A stretch of 30,432 nt of DNA from assembly GCA_036743055.1 (NCBI GenBank), contig DAINQE010000024.1:1-30432 (forward strand), read 5' to 3'. The stretch's first letter is position 1. Each line of letters opens with the position of its first letter. This document shows, in pieces, positions 7,876 through 15,536 of this stretch. The stretch comes from Sabulitectum sp036743055 (GTDB lineage Bacteria > Fermentibacterota > Fermentibacteria > Fermentibacterales > JCC-6). The translations under genes and the position numbers were made by a program. Under the pieces are notes generated by a model, which made no database searches, was not told where the DNA came from, and saw nothing but the letters and a program-made list of their open reading frames with translations.

Positions 7876-7910
7876 GGGGGAAGGAACCGGGCTCCTTCCC
7901 CCGTTCTTTT
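7876..7910 (+). terminator. Plus-strand intrinsic terminator between PGK-TIM and EamA genes
   Basis: Perfect 10-bp stem GGGGGAAGGA (7876-7885) / TCCTTCCCCC (7893-7902), seven-base loop, then GTTCTTTT. The U-tract is on the plus strand, although both flanking genes are on the minus strand. The only plus-strand transcript that could use it is the DHOD-like mRNA, read through the whole EamA gene in antisense. On the minus strand it is a hairpin without a U-tract in the leader of EamA, where it may affect translation or mRNA ends. Confidence 0.7.
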
Positions 7911-7914
7911 CAGT

Positions 7915-9864
7915 TCAGCGGGATTCCGCAACTATCTCTATGAATCCATCGGCCTTCAGGCTGGCTCCGCCCACCAGGGCCCCGTTAACATCCGGAGCCT
8001 TCATGATCTCCCTGGCGTTATCCGGCTTCACGCTGCCGCCGTAAATGATCCTCAACGCCGCTGCGAAGTCCTTCCCTGCCGCTTCGGCCACCCATTCCCT
8101 TATCAGGGCGTGCATCCTCTGGGCCTCCGACGGGGTGGCGGTCTTGCCTGTTCCTATTGCCCATACGGGCTCGTAGGCGATGACGAGATTGTAGGGAGAG
8201 GCGCAGTCCAGACCTTCAAGGGCGGCGCGTATCTGCCCCTTCACCACCTCTTCCGTTCTGCCGGCTTCCCTCTCCTCCAGAAGCTCTCCAACGCAGAGAA
8301 CGCCGCAGAGCCCGGCGTTCAGCCCGGCTTCCAGCTTTTTCCTCACTATTCCGTCGTTCTCGCCGATAAGGTGTCGCCTCTCGCTGTGCCCGGCCAGGAA
8401 CCAGGAGCATCCCGCTTCCCTGAGCATCCGGGGGCTTATCTCGCCTGTGTATGCGCCCTCCTCCTCCCAGAAGATGTCCTGGGCGCCAAGGGCGATCCCG
8501 GCCTTGTCCGCAAGGGGAGCGAAGGACCGCATGAGGGTGAACGGAGCGAAAAGCGCAACATCGGCGCCGAAATAGTTGATGTTGCACTCGTCCATGGCGG
8601 TGAGCCAGTCCATTCCCGATTCGTAGGTTCCGTTCATCTTCCAGTTGGCCCCTACGAAGGGTTTCACACCGTCTATTCTCAGGTGTTCCAGAGCAGGCAG
8701 TTCCTCCCCCTGAAGCAGCTTCAGGGAAGCCCCGCCGCCGGTGGACACGTGGGTGATCTGGTCGGCAACTCCTGCTTCCCGAACCGCGCGCATACTGTCA
8801 CCGCCGCCTACGACCGCGTCTGAACCGAAGCTGGTGGCGTCCGCCATGCAGGCCGCAAGCTTCCTGGTCCCCACATCGAAGGGCGGAACTTCGAAGAGCC
8901 CCATGGGCCCGTTCCAGACTATCGTCCTGCTCTCCATCACCGTTTTCCTGAACAGCTCTATCGTCTCGGGCCCTATGTCGAAGCCCGCCATATCAGGTGG
9001 AAGCCTGTCATAGGGGTATGCCCTGGCCCCTTTGGTGTCCTGCGGGGATTGAGCACAGACTATGTCCACGGGAAGCAGTATCCTGACCCCTCTGCCCTCG
9101 GCGGCCCGGAGTATGTCCCGGGCTGTCTGCACCCGGTCCTCCTCAACTATGCTCTTTCCCGTTTCAAGGCCCATGGCCCTGTAGAAGGTGAACGCCATGG
9201 CTCCGCCTACGATGAGGTTGTCGAGCTTGGGAAGGACGTGTTCGATCAGGGCTACCTTGTCGCTTACCTTGACCCCTCCGAGAATGACCGTATACGGCTT
9301 TCTTGGATGGGCGATGAGTTCTCCGAAAACCCTGAGCTCCTTTTCCACCAGGAAACCCACGTATCCGCCTCCCAGGATCTCGGGAATGCCCACCATCGAA
9401 GCGTGTTCCCTGTGGCTTGTGCCGAATGCGTCGTTGACATAGATGTCAGCAAGGGCAGCAAGGCTTGCGGCGAAGTCCCTGTCGTTAGCTTCCTCCTCGG
9501 AATGGAATCTGAGGTTCTCCAGAACGAGTATCTCCCCTGGAGCGAGCCCCGCGGCCATGGCTTCCACCCTTTTGCCGATGCAGTCGTGGGCGAAGATGAT
9601 CCTGGTCTCGCTTAACATCTCCCTGAGCTTCACGGCTACAGGCTTCATGCTGTACCTGGGATCCGGTTTTCCGTCGGGCCTTCCAAGGTGGGAAGCAAGA
9701 ACTATGGGCGAGCCCTGCTCGATCAGATGCCTTATGGTCCTCAGCACGGAGCGTATCCTGGTGTCGTCCAGAACGACCCCGTCCTCGATGGGAACGTTCA
9801 GGTCGGCCCGGAGGAATATCCGTTTCCCTCCGGTCTTCAGGTCTCTGATGGAGGGATATCTCAT
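7915..9864 (-). CDS. Phosphoglycerate kinase-triosephosphate isomerase fusion
   Basis: 649-residue bifunctional glycolytic enzyme. Residues 1 to ~397 are phosphoglycerate kinase: FLRADLNVP, the substrate Arg region LASHLGRPDG, and the ATP-site end VVGGGDSMRAV / HVSTGGGASL. From ~400 a complete triosephosphate isomerase follows: GANWKMNG (catalytic Lys), LAGHSERR (catalytic His), AYEPVWAIGTGKTATP (catalytic Glu and loop 6) and IYGGSVKPDNA. All catalytic residues of both enzymes are present. The linker is only a few residues, with no stop or frameshift in between, so the fusion is encoded directly, as known from Thermotoga. ATG start one base after the GAPDH stop: coupled translation. Confidence 0.97.
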   Translation of the reverse strand: MRYPSIRDLKTGGKRIFLRADLNVPIEDGVVLDDTRIRSVLRTIRHLIEQGSPIVLASHLGRPDGKPDPRYSMKPVAVKLREMLSETRIIFAHDCIGKRVEAMAAGLAPGEILVLENLRFHSEEEANDRDFAASLAALADIYVNDAFGTSHREHASMVGIPEILGGGYVGFLVEKELRVFGELIAHPRKPYTVILGGVKVSDKVALIEHVLPKLDNLIVGGAMAFTFYRAMGLETGKSIVEEDRVQTARDILRAAEGRGVRILLPVDIVCAQSPQDTKGARAYPYDRLPPDMAGFDIGPETIELFRKTVMESRTIVWNGPMGLFEVPPFDVGTRKLAACMADATSFGSDAVVGGGDSMRAVREAGVADQITHVSTGGGASLKLLQGEELPALEHLRIDGVKPFVGANWKMNGTYESGMDWLTAMDECNINYFGADVALFAPFTLMRSFAPLADKAGIALGAQDIFWEEEGAYTGEISPRMLREAGCSWFLAGHSERRHLIGENDGIVRKKLEAGLNAGLCGVLCVGELLEEREAGRTEEVVKGQIRAALEGLDCASPYNLVIAYEPVWAIGTGKTATPSEAQRMHALIREWVAEAAGKDFAAALRIIYGGSVKPDNAREIMKAPDVNGALVGGASLKADGFIEIVAESR

Positions 9865-9865
9865 C

Positions 9866-10882
9866 TCAGAGTCCCCTGTCCGCCATTTTTGCCATCATGT
9901 CCACCATGCGGCTGGAGTAGCCATACTCGTTGTCGTACCAGGATAGGACCTTCACCAGCCTGGGACCTATCATCTTGGTTATGCCGGCGTCGAAGATGCT
10001 GCTGTGGGGATTTCCCACCACATCTGTGGACACCAGCGGCTCCTCGGTATACTGAAGGATGCCCTTGAGGGAGGTTTCAGCAGCCTTTTTCATCGCCGCG
10101 TTCACCGCCTCTTCAGTGGCGTCGGAACTGAGGTTGCACACAAGGTCCACCAGCGAGCCGTCGGGCACCGGAACCCTCACCGCCATGCCGTCGAGCTTTC
10201 CCTTCAGCCTGGGGATCACCAGGGATACAGCGGCTGCCGCGCCGGTGGTGGTGGGAACCACGTTCATCGCTGCCGCCCTGGCCCGCCTCATGTCGCTGTG
10301 GGGAAGGTCCAGGATCCTCTGATCGTTGGTATACGCGTGGATGGTGGTCATTATCCCGGATTCTATTCCGAAGGCGTCGTCCAGTACTTTTGCAACCGGG
10401 GCAAGGCAGTTGGTGGTGCAGCTGGCGGTGCTTATCACATGGTGCTTCACCGGATCGTAGAGGTCGCAGTTGACTCCGTAGACCACGGTGATGTCGGCAC
10501 CTGGTTTTCCCTTCGCGGGAGCGCTGATCAGAACCTTCTTCGCCCCGGCTTCGATGTGCAGAGCGGCCTTCTCCCTTGTCCTGAAGAAACCGGTGGATTC
10601 CACCACTATATCTACACCCATTTCCTTCCAGGGGAGCTTGGACGGGTCGGGTTCGCTGAGTACCCTGAAGCTGTCTGCTCCAGCCTGTATCGTGTCACCC
10701 TTTACCTCCACTTCACCGGGGAACCTTCCGTGTACCGAATCGTACTTCAGAAGGTGGGCGAGCATACCTGGATCGGTAAGGTCGTTAACCGCTACTACAT
10801 CTATGTCCTTGTGCTTCAGGGCCTGCCTGTATACCAGCCTGCCTATCCTGCCGAATCCGTTTATCGCTATCTTCGCTGACAT
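9866..10882 (-). CDS. gap: Glyceraldehyde-3-phosphate dehydrogenase
   Basis: 338-residue phosphorylating GAPDH, oxidising glyceraldehyde-3-phosphate to 1,3-bisphosphoglycerate. The Rossmann start INGFGRIGRLVYRQAL, the acidic NAD-selecting position in VAVNDLTDP, the catalytic Cys in STASCTTNCLAP and the C-terminal SWYDNEYGYS are all present. The Asp after the second strand favours NAD over NADP. An AGGAGG stands 5 bp before the ATG. Lies 12 bp downstream of the PFK gene and one base before PGK-TIM, so three consecutive glycolytic steps are cotranslated. Confidence 0.97.
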   Translation of the reverse strand: MSAKIAINGFGRIGRLVYRQALKHKDIDVVAVNDLTDPGMLAHLLKYDSVHGRFPGEVEVKGDTIQAGADSFRVLSEPDPSKLPWKEMGVDIVVESTGFFRTREKAALHIEAGAKKVLISAPAKGKPGADITVVYGVNCDLYDPVKHHVISTASCTTNCLAPVAKVLDDAFGIESGIMTTIHAYTNDQRILDLPHSDMRRARAAAMNVVPTTTGAAAAVSLVIPRLKGKLDGMAVRVPVPDGSLVDLVCNLSSDATEEAVNAAMKKAAETSLKGILQYTEEPLVSTDVVGNPHSSIFDAGITKMIGPRLVKVLSWYDNEYGYSSRMVDMMAKMADRGL

Positions 10883-10894
10883 GTTTTCCTCCTG

Positions 10895-11932
10895 TCATCC
10901 AAAGAACAGTTCTGCTTTTTCTATCTCTTCCACCGGAACGGTCTTCAGTGTTCCAACGGCCTCGGAGAGATCCGCGGCAACCACCACCGTTCCCCTCAGG
11001 GCCGCCATTTTCCGGTTCTCACCGGATTCTGCTATCTCCACGGCCTTGACCCCAAGTCTTGTCCCCAGAACCCTGTCGAAGGCAGAAGGGCTCCCCCCCC
11101 TCTGGACATGCCCCAGAACAACGTGTCTGGTCTCCAGGCCGGTCCGGTCCTCTATCTCGTTCTTGAGAACCTCTCCAATACCGATGCCCGTGCCCAGCTG
11201 GACATGCCCGAAGGCGTCTTTCTCGGCGGAGTGGTAAACGTGCCTGGCCAGGGAGGGATCGATGGCCCCTTCGGCCACCGCAACGATGGCATACCTTCTG
11301 CCCTCTTCGTACCGTTTCTGAAGTATCCTGCAGACGTTGTCGGTATCAAACTCCTTCTCCGGGGTAAGGATAACGTGTGCGCCGCCGGCGATACCTCCGT
11401 GAAGGGCCATCCAGCCGGCGTGTCTTCCCATGATCTCCACCACCATGACCCTCTCGTGGCTCCTGGCGGTGGTCTTCAACTTGTCCAGGGCTTCCATGAC
11501 ATAGTTGATGGCGGAATCGAAGCCGAAGGTACAGTCGGTGGCGGAAAGGTCGTTGTCAATGGTTTTCGGAACCCCCACAACGGATACTCCCATTCCGGCC
11601 AGAATGTCGGCCACACCGAGGGTGTCTTCGCCGCCAACGGCCACTAGAACGTCAATTCCATTGTTATCCAGGGTTTCCTTTATCTTCTCGAAACCGTTCT
11701 CTATCTTTCTGGGGTTGGTCCTGGACGAGAAGAGAATGGTTCCGCCCTGGGTATGGATGTCACGGACCGCTTCCCTGTCCAGGGAAACCGTTGCGTTCTC
11801 TATGGCTCCCTTCCATCCCCGGAGGAAACCGGTCACCCTGTGACCGCCAGCCTCTGCTTTTACTACTACGCCCCTTATAACAGCGTTCAGACCGGGAGCA
11901 TCACCGCCTCCGGTGAGTATTCCAATGTGCAC
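10895..11932 (-). CDS. 6-phosphofructokinase, PPi-dependent type predicted
   Basis: 345-residue PfkA-superfamily enzyme phosphorylating fructose-6-phosphate. The phosphate-binding TGGGDAPGLNAVIRG, catalytic PKTIDND and MGRHAGW motifs are intact. The position equivalent to E. coli Gly104 is Asp (GGEDT, Asp103) and the Gly124 equivalent is Lys (PKTIDND, Lys123). These two residues are the recognised determinants for pyrophosphate use; ATP enzymes keep Gly at 104. A PPi-PFK works near equilibrium and would serve glycolysis and gluconeogenesis. GTG start at 11932; its SD (AGGAGG) sits on the last codons and stop of DAHP synthase, tying the two. ATP-use cannot be excluded without assay. Confidence 0.93.
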   Translation of the reverse strand: MHIGILTGGGDAPGLNAVIRGVVVKAEAGGHRVTGFLRGWKGAIENATVSLDREAVRDIHTQGGTILFSSRTNPRKIENGFEKIKETLDNNGIDVLVAVGGEDTLGVADILAGMGVSVVGVPKTIDNDLSATDCTFGFDSAINYVMEALDKLKTTARSHERVMVVEIMGRHAGWMALHGGIAGGAHVILTPEKEFDTDNVCRILQKRYEEGRRYAIVAVAEGAIDPSLARHVYHSAEKDAFGHVQLGTGIGIGEVLKNEIEDRTGLETRHVVLGHVQRGGSPSAFDRVLGTRLGVKAVEIAESGENRKMAALRGTVVVAADLSEAVGTLKTVPVEEIEKAELFFG

Positions 11933-11935
11933 CGT

Positions 11936-12733
11936 CTACCTCCTGATCCTTTCCTGAAACCGGCAGGGGGACTCCCCGGCCTGTGTTACACTTGCGGCGA
12001 ATAGAGCGAACTCCTCCAGGGACAGGGACTGCCCGCCGTCGGACAGTGCTTTGTCGGGATCCGGATGTACCTCCACCATCACTCCGTCGGCACCGGCGCC
12101 CAGGCCTGCCATGGAGAGGGGAAGGATCAGATCCCTCCGCCCGGCTGCGTGGCAGGGATCCACCACCACCGGCAGCCCTATCGAGTCCCTGGCAAGGGGA
12201 ATGGAGCTCACGTCAAGGGTGGCTCTTGTCCAGTTCTCGAAGGTACGGATCCCCCGTTCGCAGAGGACCACCTGCTCGTTTCCCTCTTTGAGTATGTACT
12301 CGGCTGCCAGAAGCCACTCCTCCACGGTTGCCATGAATCCCCTCTTGAGAAGGACCGGCATTCCGCTTCTGCCTATTTCGCTGAGCAGTATGAAATTGTG
12401 CATATTCCGGGCGCCCACCTGAAGCATGTCCACATACTCCCGTGCCACCTCTATCTGCTCCGGGGACATCACCTCCGTGACCACCGGGAGACCGAACTCG
12501 TCGCCTGCCCTGCGGAGGATCCTCAGGGCCTCCTGGCCCAGACCCTGGAAGGAATAGGGAGAAGTCCTGGGTTTCCAGGACCCGCCCCTCAGGACTCCTG
12601 CGCCCCCGGCGGCTACGGCCTCTGCCGTCCGCATTGCCATATCTTCGTTCTCCACGGAACAGGGTCCTGCGATCAGGACCACTCGGGGGCCTCCGAAGAC
12701 GGCGTTGCCCACGGTTATCTGCCTGATCTGCAT
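11936..12733 (-). CDS. 3-deoxy-7-phosphoheptulonate (DAHP) synthase, type I-beta, no regulatory domain
   Basis: 265 residues. Condenses PEP and erythrose-4-phosphate, the first step to chorismate. Motifs in order: LIAGPCSVE, LRGGSWKPRTSPYSFQG (PEP/E4P site), LLKRGF, RGIRTFE, VDPCHAAGRRD (metal His) and MVEVHPDPDKALSDG (metal Glu and Asp). This is the I-beta/KDO8P-like branch; DAHP rather than KDO8P synthase is indicated by the KPRTSPYSFQG motif. It lacks the N-terminal ferredoxin-like domain of Thermotoga and any fused chorismate mutase, so no feedback module is within this chain. The gene directly before it (1 bp gap) ends in a chorismate-mutase-like tail, and PFK follows with 3 bp spacing. 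Confidence 0.95.
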   Translation of the reverse strand: MQIRQITVGNAVFGGPRVVLIAGPCSVENEDMAMRTAEAVAAGGAGVLRGGSWKPRTSPYSFQGLGQEALRILRRAGDEFGLPVVTEVMSPEQIEVAREYVDMLQVGARNMHNFILLSEIGRSGMPVLLKRGFMATVEEWLLAAEYILKEGNEQVVLCERGIRTFENWTRATLDVSSIPLARDSIGLPVVVDPCHAAGRRDLILPLSMAGLGAGADGVMVEVHPDPDKALSDGGQSLSLEEFALFAASVTQAGESPCRFQERIRR

Positions 12734-12734
12734 T

Positions 12735-14405
12735 CTACCCCTTCCCCAGAGTGTTCATGATGTTCCTCACGACCTCCCGCACCGTACTGTCGGAAAGGGG
12801 ACCGGGATTGTGCCCCATGGCGTTGTTGATCTGCTCCTCCACCCAGTTGGGATTGAACCCGGCATCTATCATGTCCATTAGTTCCGCTCTTGCGTTAAGC
12901 AGTTTCACCAGATCCACATCGAGCCTCAGCAGCTCCGACCTGTAGTCCGGCTCTATGTCTTCCTTCCCTATCCGGGAACGGTCGAGTTTGCCTGAAACCG
13001 TTCTGGGCAGCCCAAGGACGAACCTGTACTTCCTGGGCATCTTGAAATCTTCGAGGACCCCTGCCAGAAAGCTCCTCAGGTCGGATGCCGAGAGTTCCTC
13101 TCCGCCCCTGAGGACCACGTAGGCCACAGGGGCCTCCCCCCTGCCAGGGATATCCTCGCCAACTACGCACACATCCCTCACCGCCGGGTGCTTGAGTATT
13201 GCCAGCTCCACTTCGCTGGGGTAGACCTTCAGCCCCGAGGCCTTGATCAGGCCGCCCCTCCTTCCTGTGAAGTAGAGACGCCCCCTCTTTCTGGTGAAGA
13301 TATCGCCGGTCCTGTACCAGCCTTCAACGAGTATCTCCGAAGCATCGGACCTCTCTCCGAGGTAGCGGTTAACGATGCCCTCGCCTGCCACCCAGAGCTC
13401 TCCCCTGCCGTCGCCCTCCACCACTCCGTCGTCGCTCCGGAGCTGTACGCTGTATCCGCTTGCCACCCTTGTAAATCCCTCGACACCAGGTTCGCCGACC
13501 AGTACCACCCCCGATGTTTCCGTGCTTCCCCAGACGGGGGTAACCCTTATGCCGGTTCTGCCATGGAAGGACGCCAGGAAACCGTCGGTGACCTTCATGC
13601 CCCCGGCCTCCACGATCCTGAGGCTGCTGATATCTGCGTCTTCCCTCCTGACCAGCCTGCTCAGCGAGTCAAGCTGGGGCGGGAGACCCATGAGGAAAGT
13701 TACCCTGTGCTCCCTTATCATGCCCAAATGTTCTCTGGGGAAAACGGAAGGTTCCAGAACGGTTGTAGCGCCCAGATAGAGGCCCCTCATGAATATCTCG
13801 TGGGGATGGCCGATAACTCCGAAGAGCGACATGAGAACGTCGTCTCCTGTGAGACCAAGTGTTTCGCAGACCGCCGCCGTATTGACCATGAGCTCCCTGT
13901 GGGTGCTCACCGCGACCTTGGGCAGACCTGTGGTTCCGCTGGTGACATTCATGTAGAAATCCTCGAAGATGTCCACCTGGGGATTGCCCGCTGTGGAAAG
14001 GGCCGGGGAGATAATATCGTTCCTGCTGAAGGGCAGCAGCGTGCTTGCCTTCCATCCCTGGGAGTCCATGCCTTCCCAGCAGAGGATGAACCTTTTGAGC
14101 CACCGGGTGAAGACCATTTCCCTGTCTTCGGAAAGCCACCCGGGGTTCAGCCCCATGAATCTGGCCCCGACCTTGGAGACCGCCGTAAAGGCCACGGGCA
14201 GCCCGCAGTTCCTCTCGGCCTGAACCCCTACCAGGGTTCCCTTCTCCACGCCTGCATTCTGCAGCCTTGCCGCCAGATGCTCCGAAGCCCGGTGCCACTG
14301 GGCGAAGGTAAGGGAGCTCTCTCCGTCGATCAGGGCCGTTTTGTCGGGTATCTCCATGGCCCACTTCTTCAGCAGGCCATGGACCGTAAGGCTTTCTCTA
14401 ATCAA
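12735..14405 (-). CDS. AMP-forming acyl/aryl ligase with C-terminal chorismate-mutase-like tail
   Basis: 556 residues from TTG 14405, which overlaps the upstream stop by 8 bp; the first ATG (14357) would cut into the conserved TVHGLLKKWAMEIPDKTAL start. Adenylation core: P-loop TSGTTGLPK (155-163), VWGSTETSG, YRTGD, the hinge GRRGGLIKASGLKVYP and catalytic Lys473 (TVSGKLDRS). It should activate a carboxylic acid as acyl-AMP, probably to a CoA thioester; substrate unknown. From ~488 a 69-residue helical tail reads like AroQ chorismate mutase: Arg489 and Arg506 sit where E. coli Arg11 and Arg28 do, followed by the family's GPLSD (535-539). The Lys39 and Arg51/Glu52 equivalents are absent, so it is probably not a mutase. 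The DAHP synthase gene starts one base later. Confidence 0.9.
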   Translation of the reverse strand: MIRESLTVHGLLKKWAMEIPDKTALIDGESSLTFAQWHRASEHLAARLQNAGVEKGTLVGVQAERNCGLPVAFTAVSKVGARFMGLNPGWLSEDREMVFTRWLKRFILCWEGMDSQGWKASTLLPFSRNDIISPALSTAGNPQVDIFEDFYMNVTSGTTGLPKVAVSTHRELMVNTAAVCETLGLTGDDVLMSLFGVIGHPHEIFMRGLYLGATTVLEPSVFPREHLGMIREHRVTFLMGLPPQLDSLSRLVRREDADISSLRIVEAGGMKVTDGFLASFHGRTGIRVTPVWGSTETSGVVLVGEPGVEGFTRVASGYSVQLRSDDGVVEGDGRGELWVAGEGIVNRYLGERSDASEILVEGWYRTGDIFTRKRGRLYFTGRRGGLIKASGLKVYPSEVELAILKHPAVRDVCVVGEDIPGRGEAPVAYVVLRGGEELSASDLRSFLAGVLEDFKMPRKYRFVLGLPRTVSGKLDRSRIGKEDIEPDYRSELLRLDVDLVKLLNARAELMDMIDAGFNPNWVEEQINNAMGHNPGPLSDSTVREVVRNIMNTLGKG

Positions 14406-15525
14406 CCTTTTTTCCGCAATCCGGGCAGAACTTGCTTCCCGCCGGAACATCGGCACCGCATTCGCATTTCGTACCGGCTCCGGCCCTGGCTCCGCAGCTG
14501 GGGCAGAACTTGCTTCCGGCTGGCATTGGCTTGCCGCAGGAGGCACATGCTTCTGCCATGGGTTTGCCGCATTCCGGGCAGAACTTGCCCTCTGGTACGG
14601 ATTTACCGCAGGAAGGGCAGGCTACCGTGGCCGCGGCTGCGGCTCCGCCGCCTCCGCCCCCTCCTGTATTCCTGTTCATGGCCGCGCCCATCTGATTGGC
14701 CATGGCCATTCCCATTCCGAGACCGGCTCCCATTCCAACTCCGGCTCCTGCGGCGCCGCCGCCTCCGGCAGTGGCCGCATCGCCCATCGCGGTGGCCGTC
14801 TTGAACCTCATGTAGGCGTCGATGTCACCCACCGCCGCCATGGAGCTTCTCTCGTCAATACGCTTCTGAACCTCTTCAGGGGGCGTGATGGCGCTTATGT
14901 AGAAATCCACCAGCTGAATGCCGTACTTGCCGAAATCGTCGGCAAAGCGGCTCTTCGCAAGTGTACCTATCTCATCATAGTATGCCGGCAGGTCGAACAC
15001 GGTTTCTATGGTTTCTCCGAGCAGGTCTGTGAGCCTGCTGATGATCATGTTCTTCAGGAAGCCCTCGATGTCACCGGTGGAGTACCTTCCCTCGGTTCCC
15101 ACGAGCTTGTTCACGAACAGCTGGCTGTCGGAGACCTTCATGGAGAAGTTGCCGAAGGCTCGAAGCCTTACCATTGCCAGTTCCTTGTCCCTGAACGGAA
15201 TAGGCTCCTTGGTGCCCCATTTCATGTCGGTGAAGGTCTTCTTGTTCACATAGTAGACCTCTGCCCTGAAGGGTGTACCCTCCCCTGAGAAGGCCATGTC
15301 CACCAGACCGGCCAGCAGGGGGATGTTCTGGGTGGTAAGGGTGTGCCGGCCGGGTCCCAGGACGTCCATGGCTTTTCCGTCACGGTAGAAAACGGCCTCC
15401 TGGCTCTCGCGCACCACGCACTGGCTGCCCAGCCTGAACTCCCCGGAACCGTTCTCCGGAACCCTGTGAACTATCTCCTTGCCGGAGTTATCAAGGAACT
15501 CGATTATCTCAGGCCGCTTGAACAT
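14398..15525 (-). CDS. SPFH-domain protein with C-terminal zinc ribbons (YdjI-like)
   Basis: 375 residues. An N-terminal SPFH/band-7-like domain (to ~240; starts FKRPEIIEFLDNSG, contains RLRAFGNFSMKVSD, ends ISAITPPEEVQKRIDERSS) belongs to the 'virion core protein'/YdjI group. A Gly/Ala/Met-rich flexible linker (~245-300) leads to three consecutive zinc-ribbon units (303-375) with paired CPxCG or CxCG knuckles. No membrane segment. In Bacillus, YdjI works with PspA-like proteins in envelope stress; a similar scaffold role at the membrane is an inference here. Strong SD (AGGAGGTTGATCC) before ATG. It sits 11 bp after the small helical gene and overlaps the ligase start by 8 bp. Confidence 0.88.
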   Translation of the reverse strand: MFKRPEIIEFLDNSGKEIVHRVPENGSGEFRLGSQCVVRESQEAVFYRDGKAMDVLGPGRHTLTTQNIPLLAGLVDMAFSGEGTPFRAEVYYVNKKTFTDMKWGTKEPIPFRDKELAMVRLRAFGNFSMKVSDSQLFVNKLVGTEGRYSTGDIEGFLKNMIISRLTDLLGETIETVFDLPAYYDEIGTLAKSRFADDFGKYGIQLVDFYISAITPPEEVQKRIDERSSMAAVGDIDAYMRFKTATAMGDAATAGGGGAAGAGVGMGAGLGMGMAMANQMGAAMNRNTGGGGGGGAAAAATVACPSCGKSVPEGKFCPECGKPMAEACASCGKPMPAGSKFCPSCGARAGAGTKCECGADVPAGSKFCPDCGKKVD

Positions 15526-15536
15526 GGATCAACCTC

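Noticed and set aside
7876..7910. Hairpin as a minus-strand terminator after PGK-TIM
   Set aside because: The T-run follows the stem only on the plus strand; on the minus strand there is an A-run before the stem and no U-tract after it.
12735..14546. Longer 603-residue version of the AMP-forming ligase
   Set aside because: The extra N-terminus is the zinc-ribbon coding region of the SPFH gene read in another frame; the conserved ligase start lies near 14405.
14635..14790. Gly/Ala/Met-rich repeats as a tandem repeat or CRISPR-like array
   Set aside because: They encode the flexible linker of the SPFH protein; units are irregular with no spacers.
13188..14804. 538-codon plus-strand frame across the ligase and SPFH genes
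   Set aside because: Spans two real minus-strand genes and shows Pro/Arg/His-rich shadow composition.
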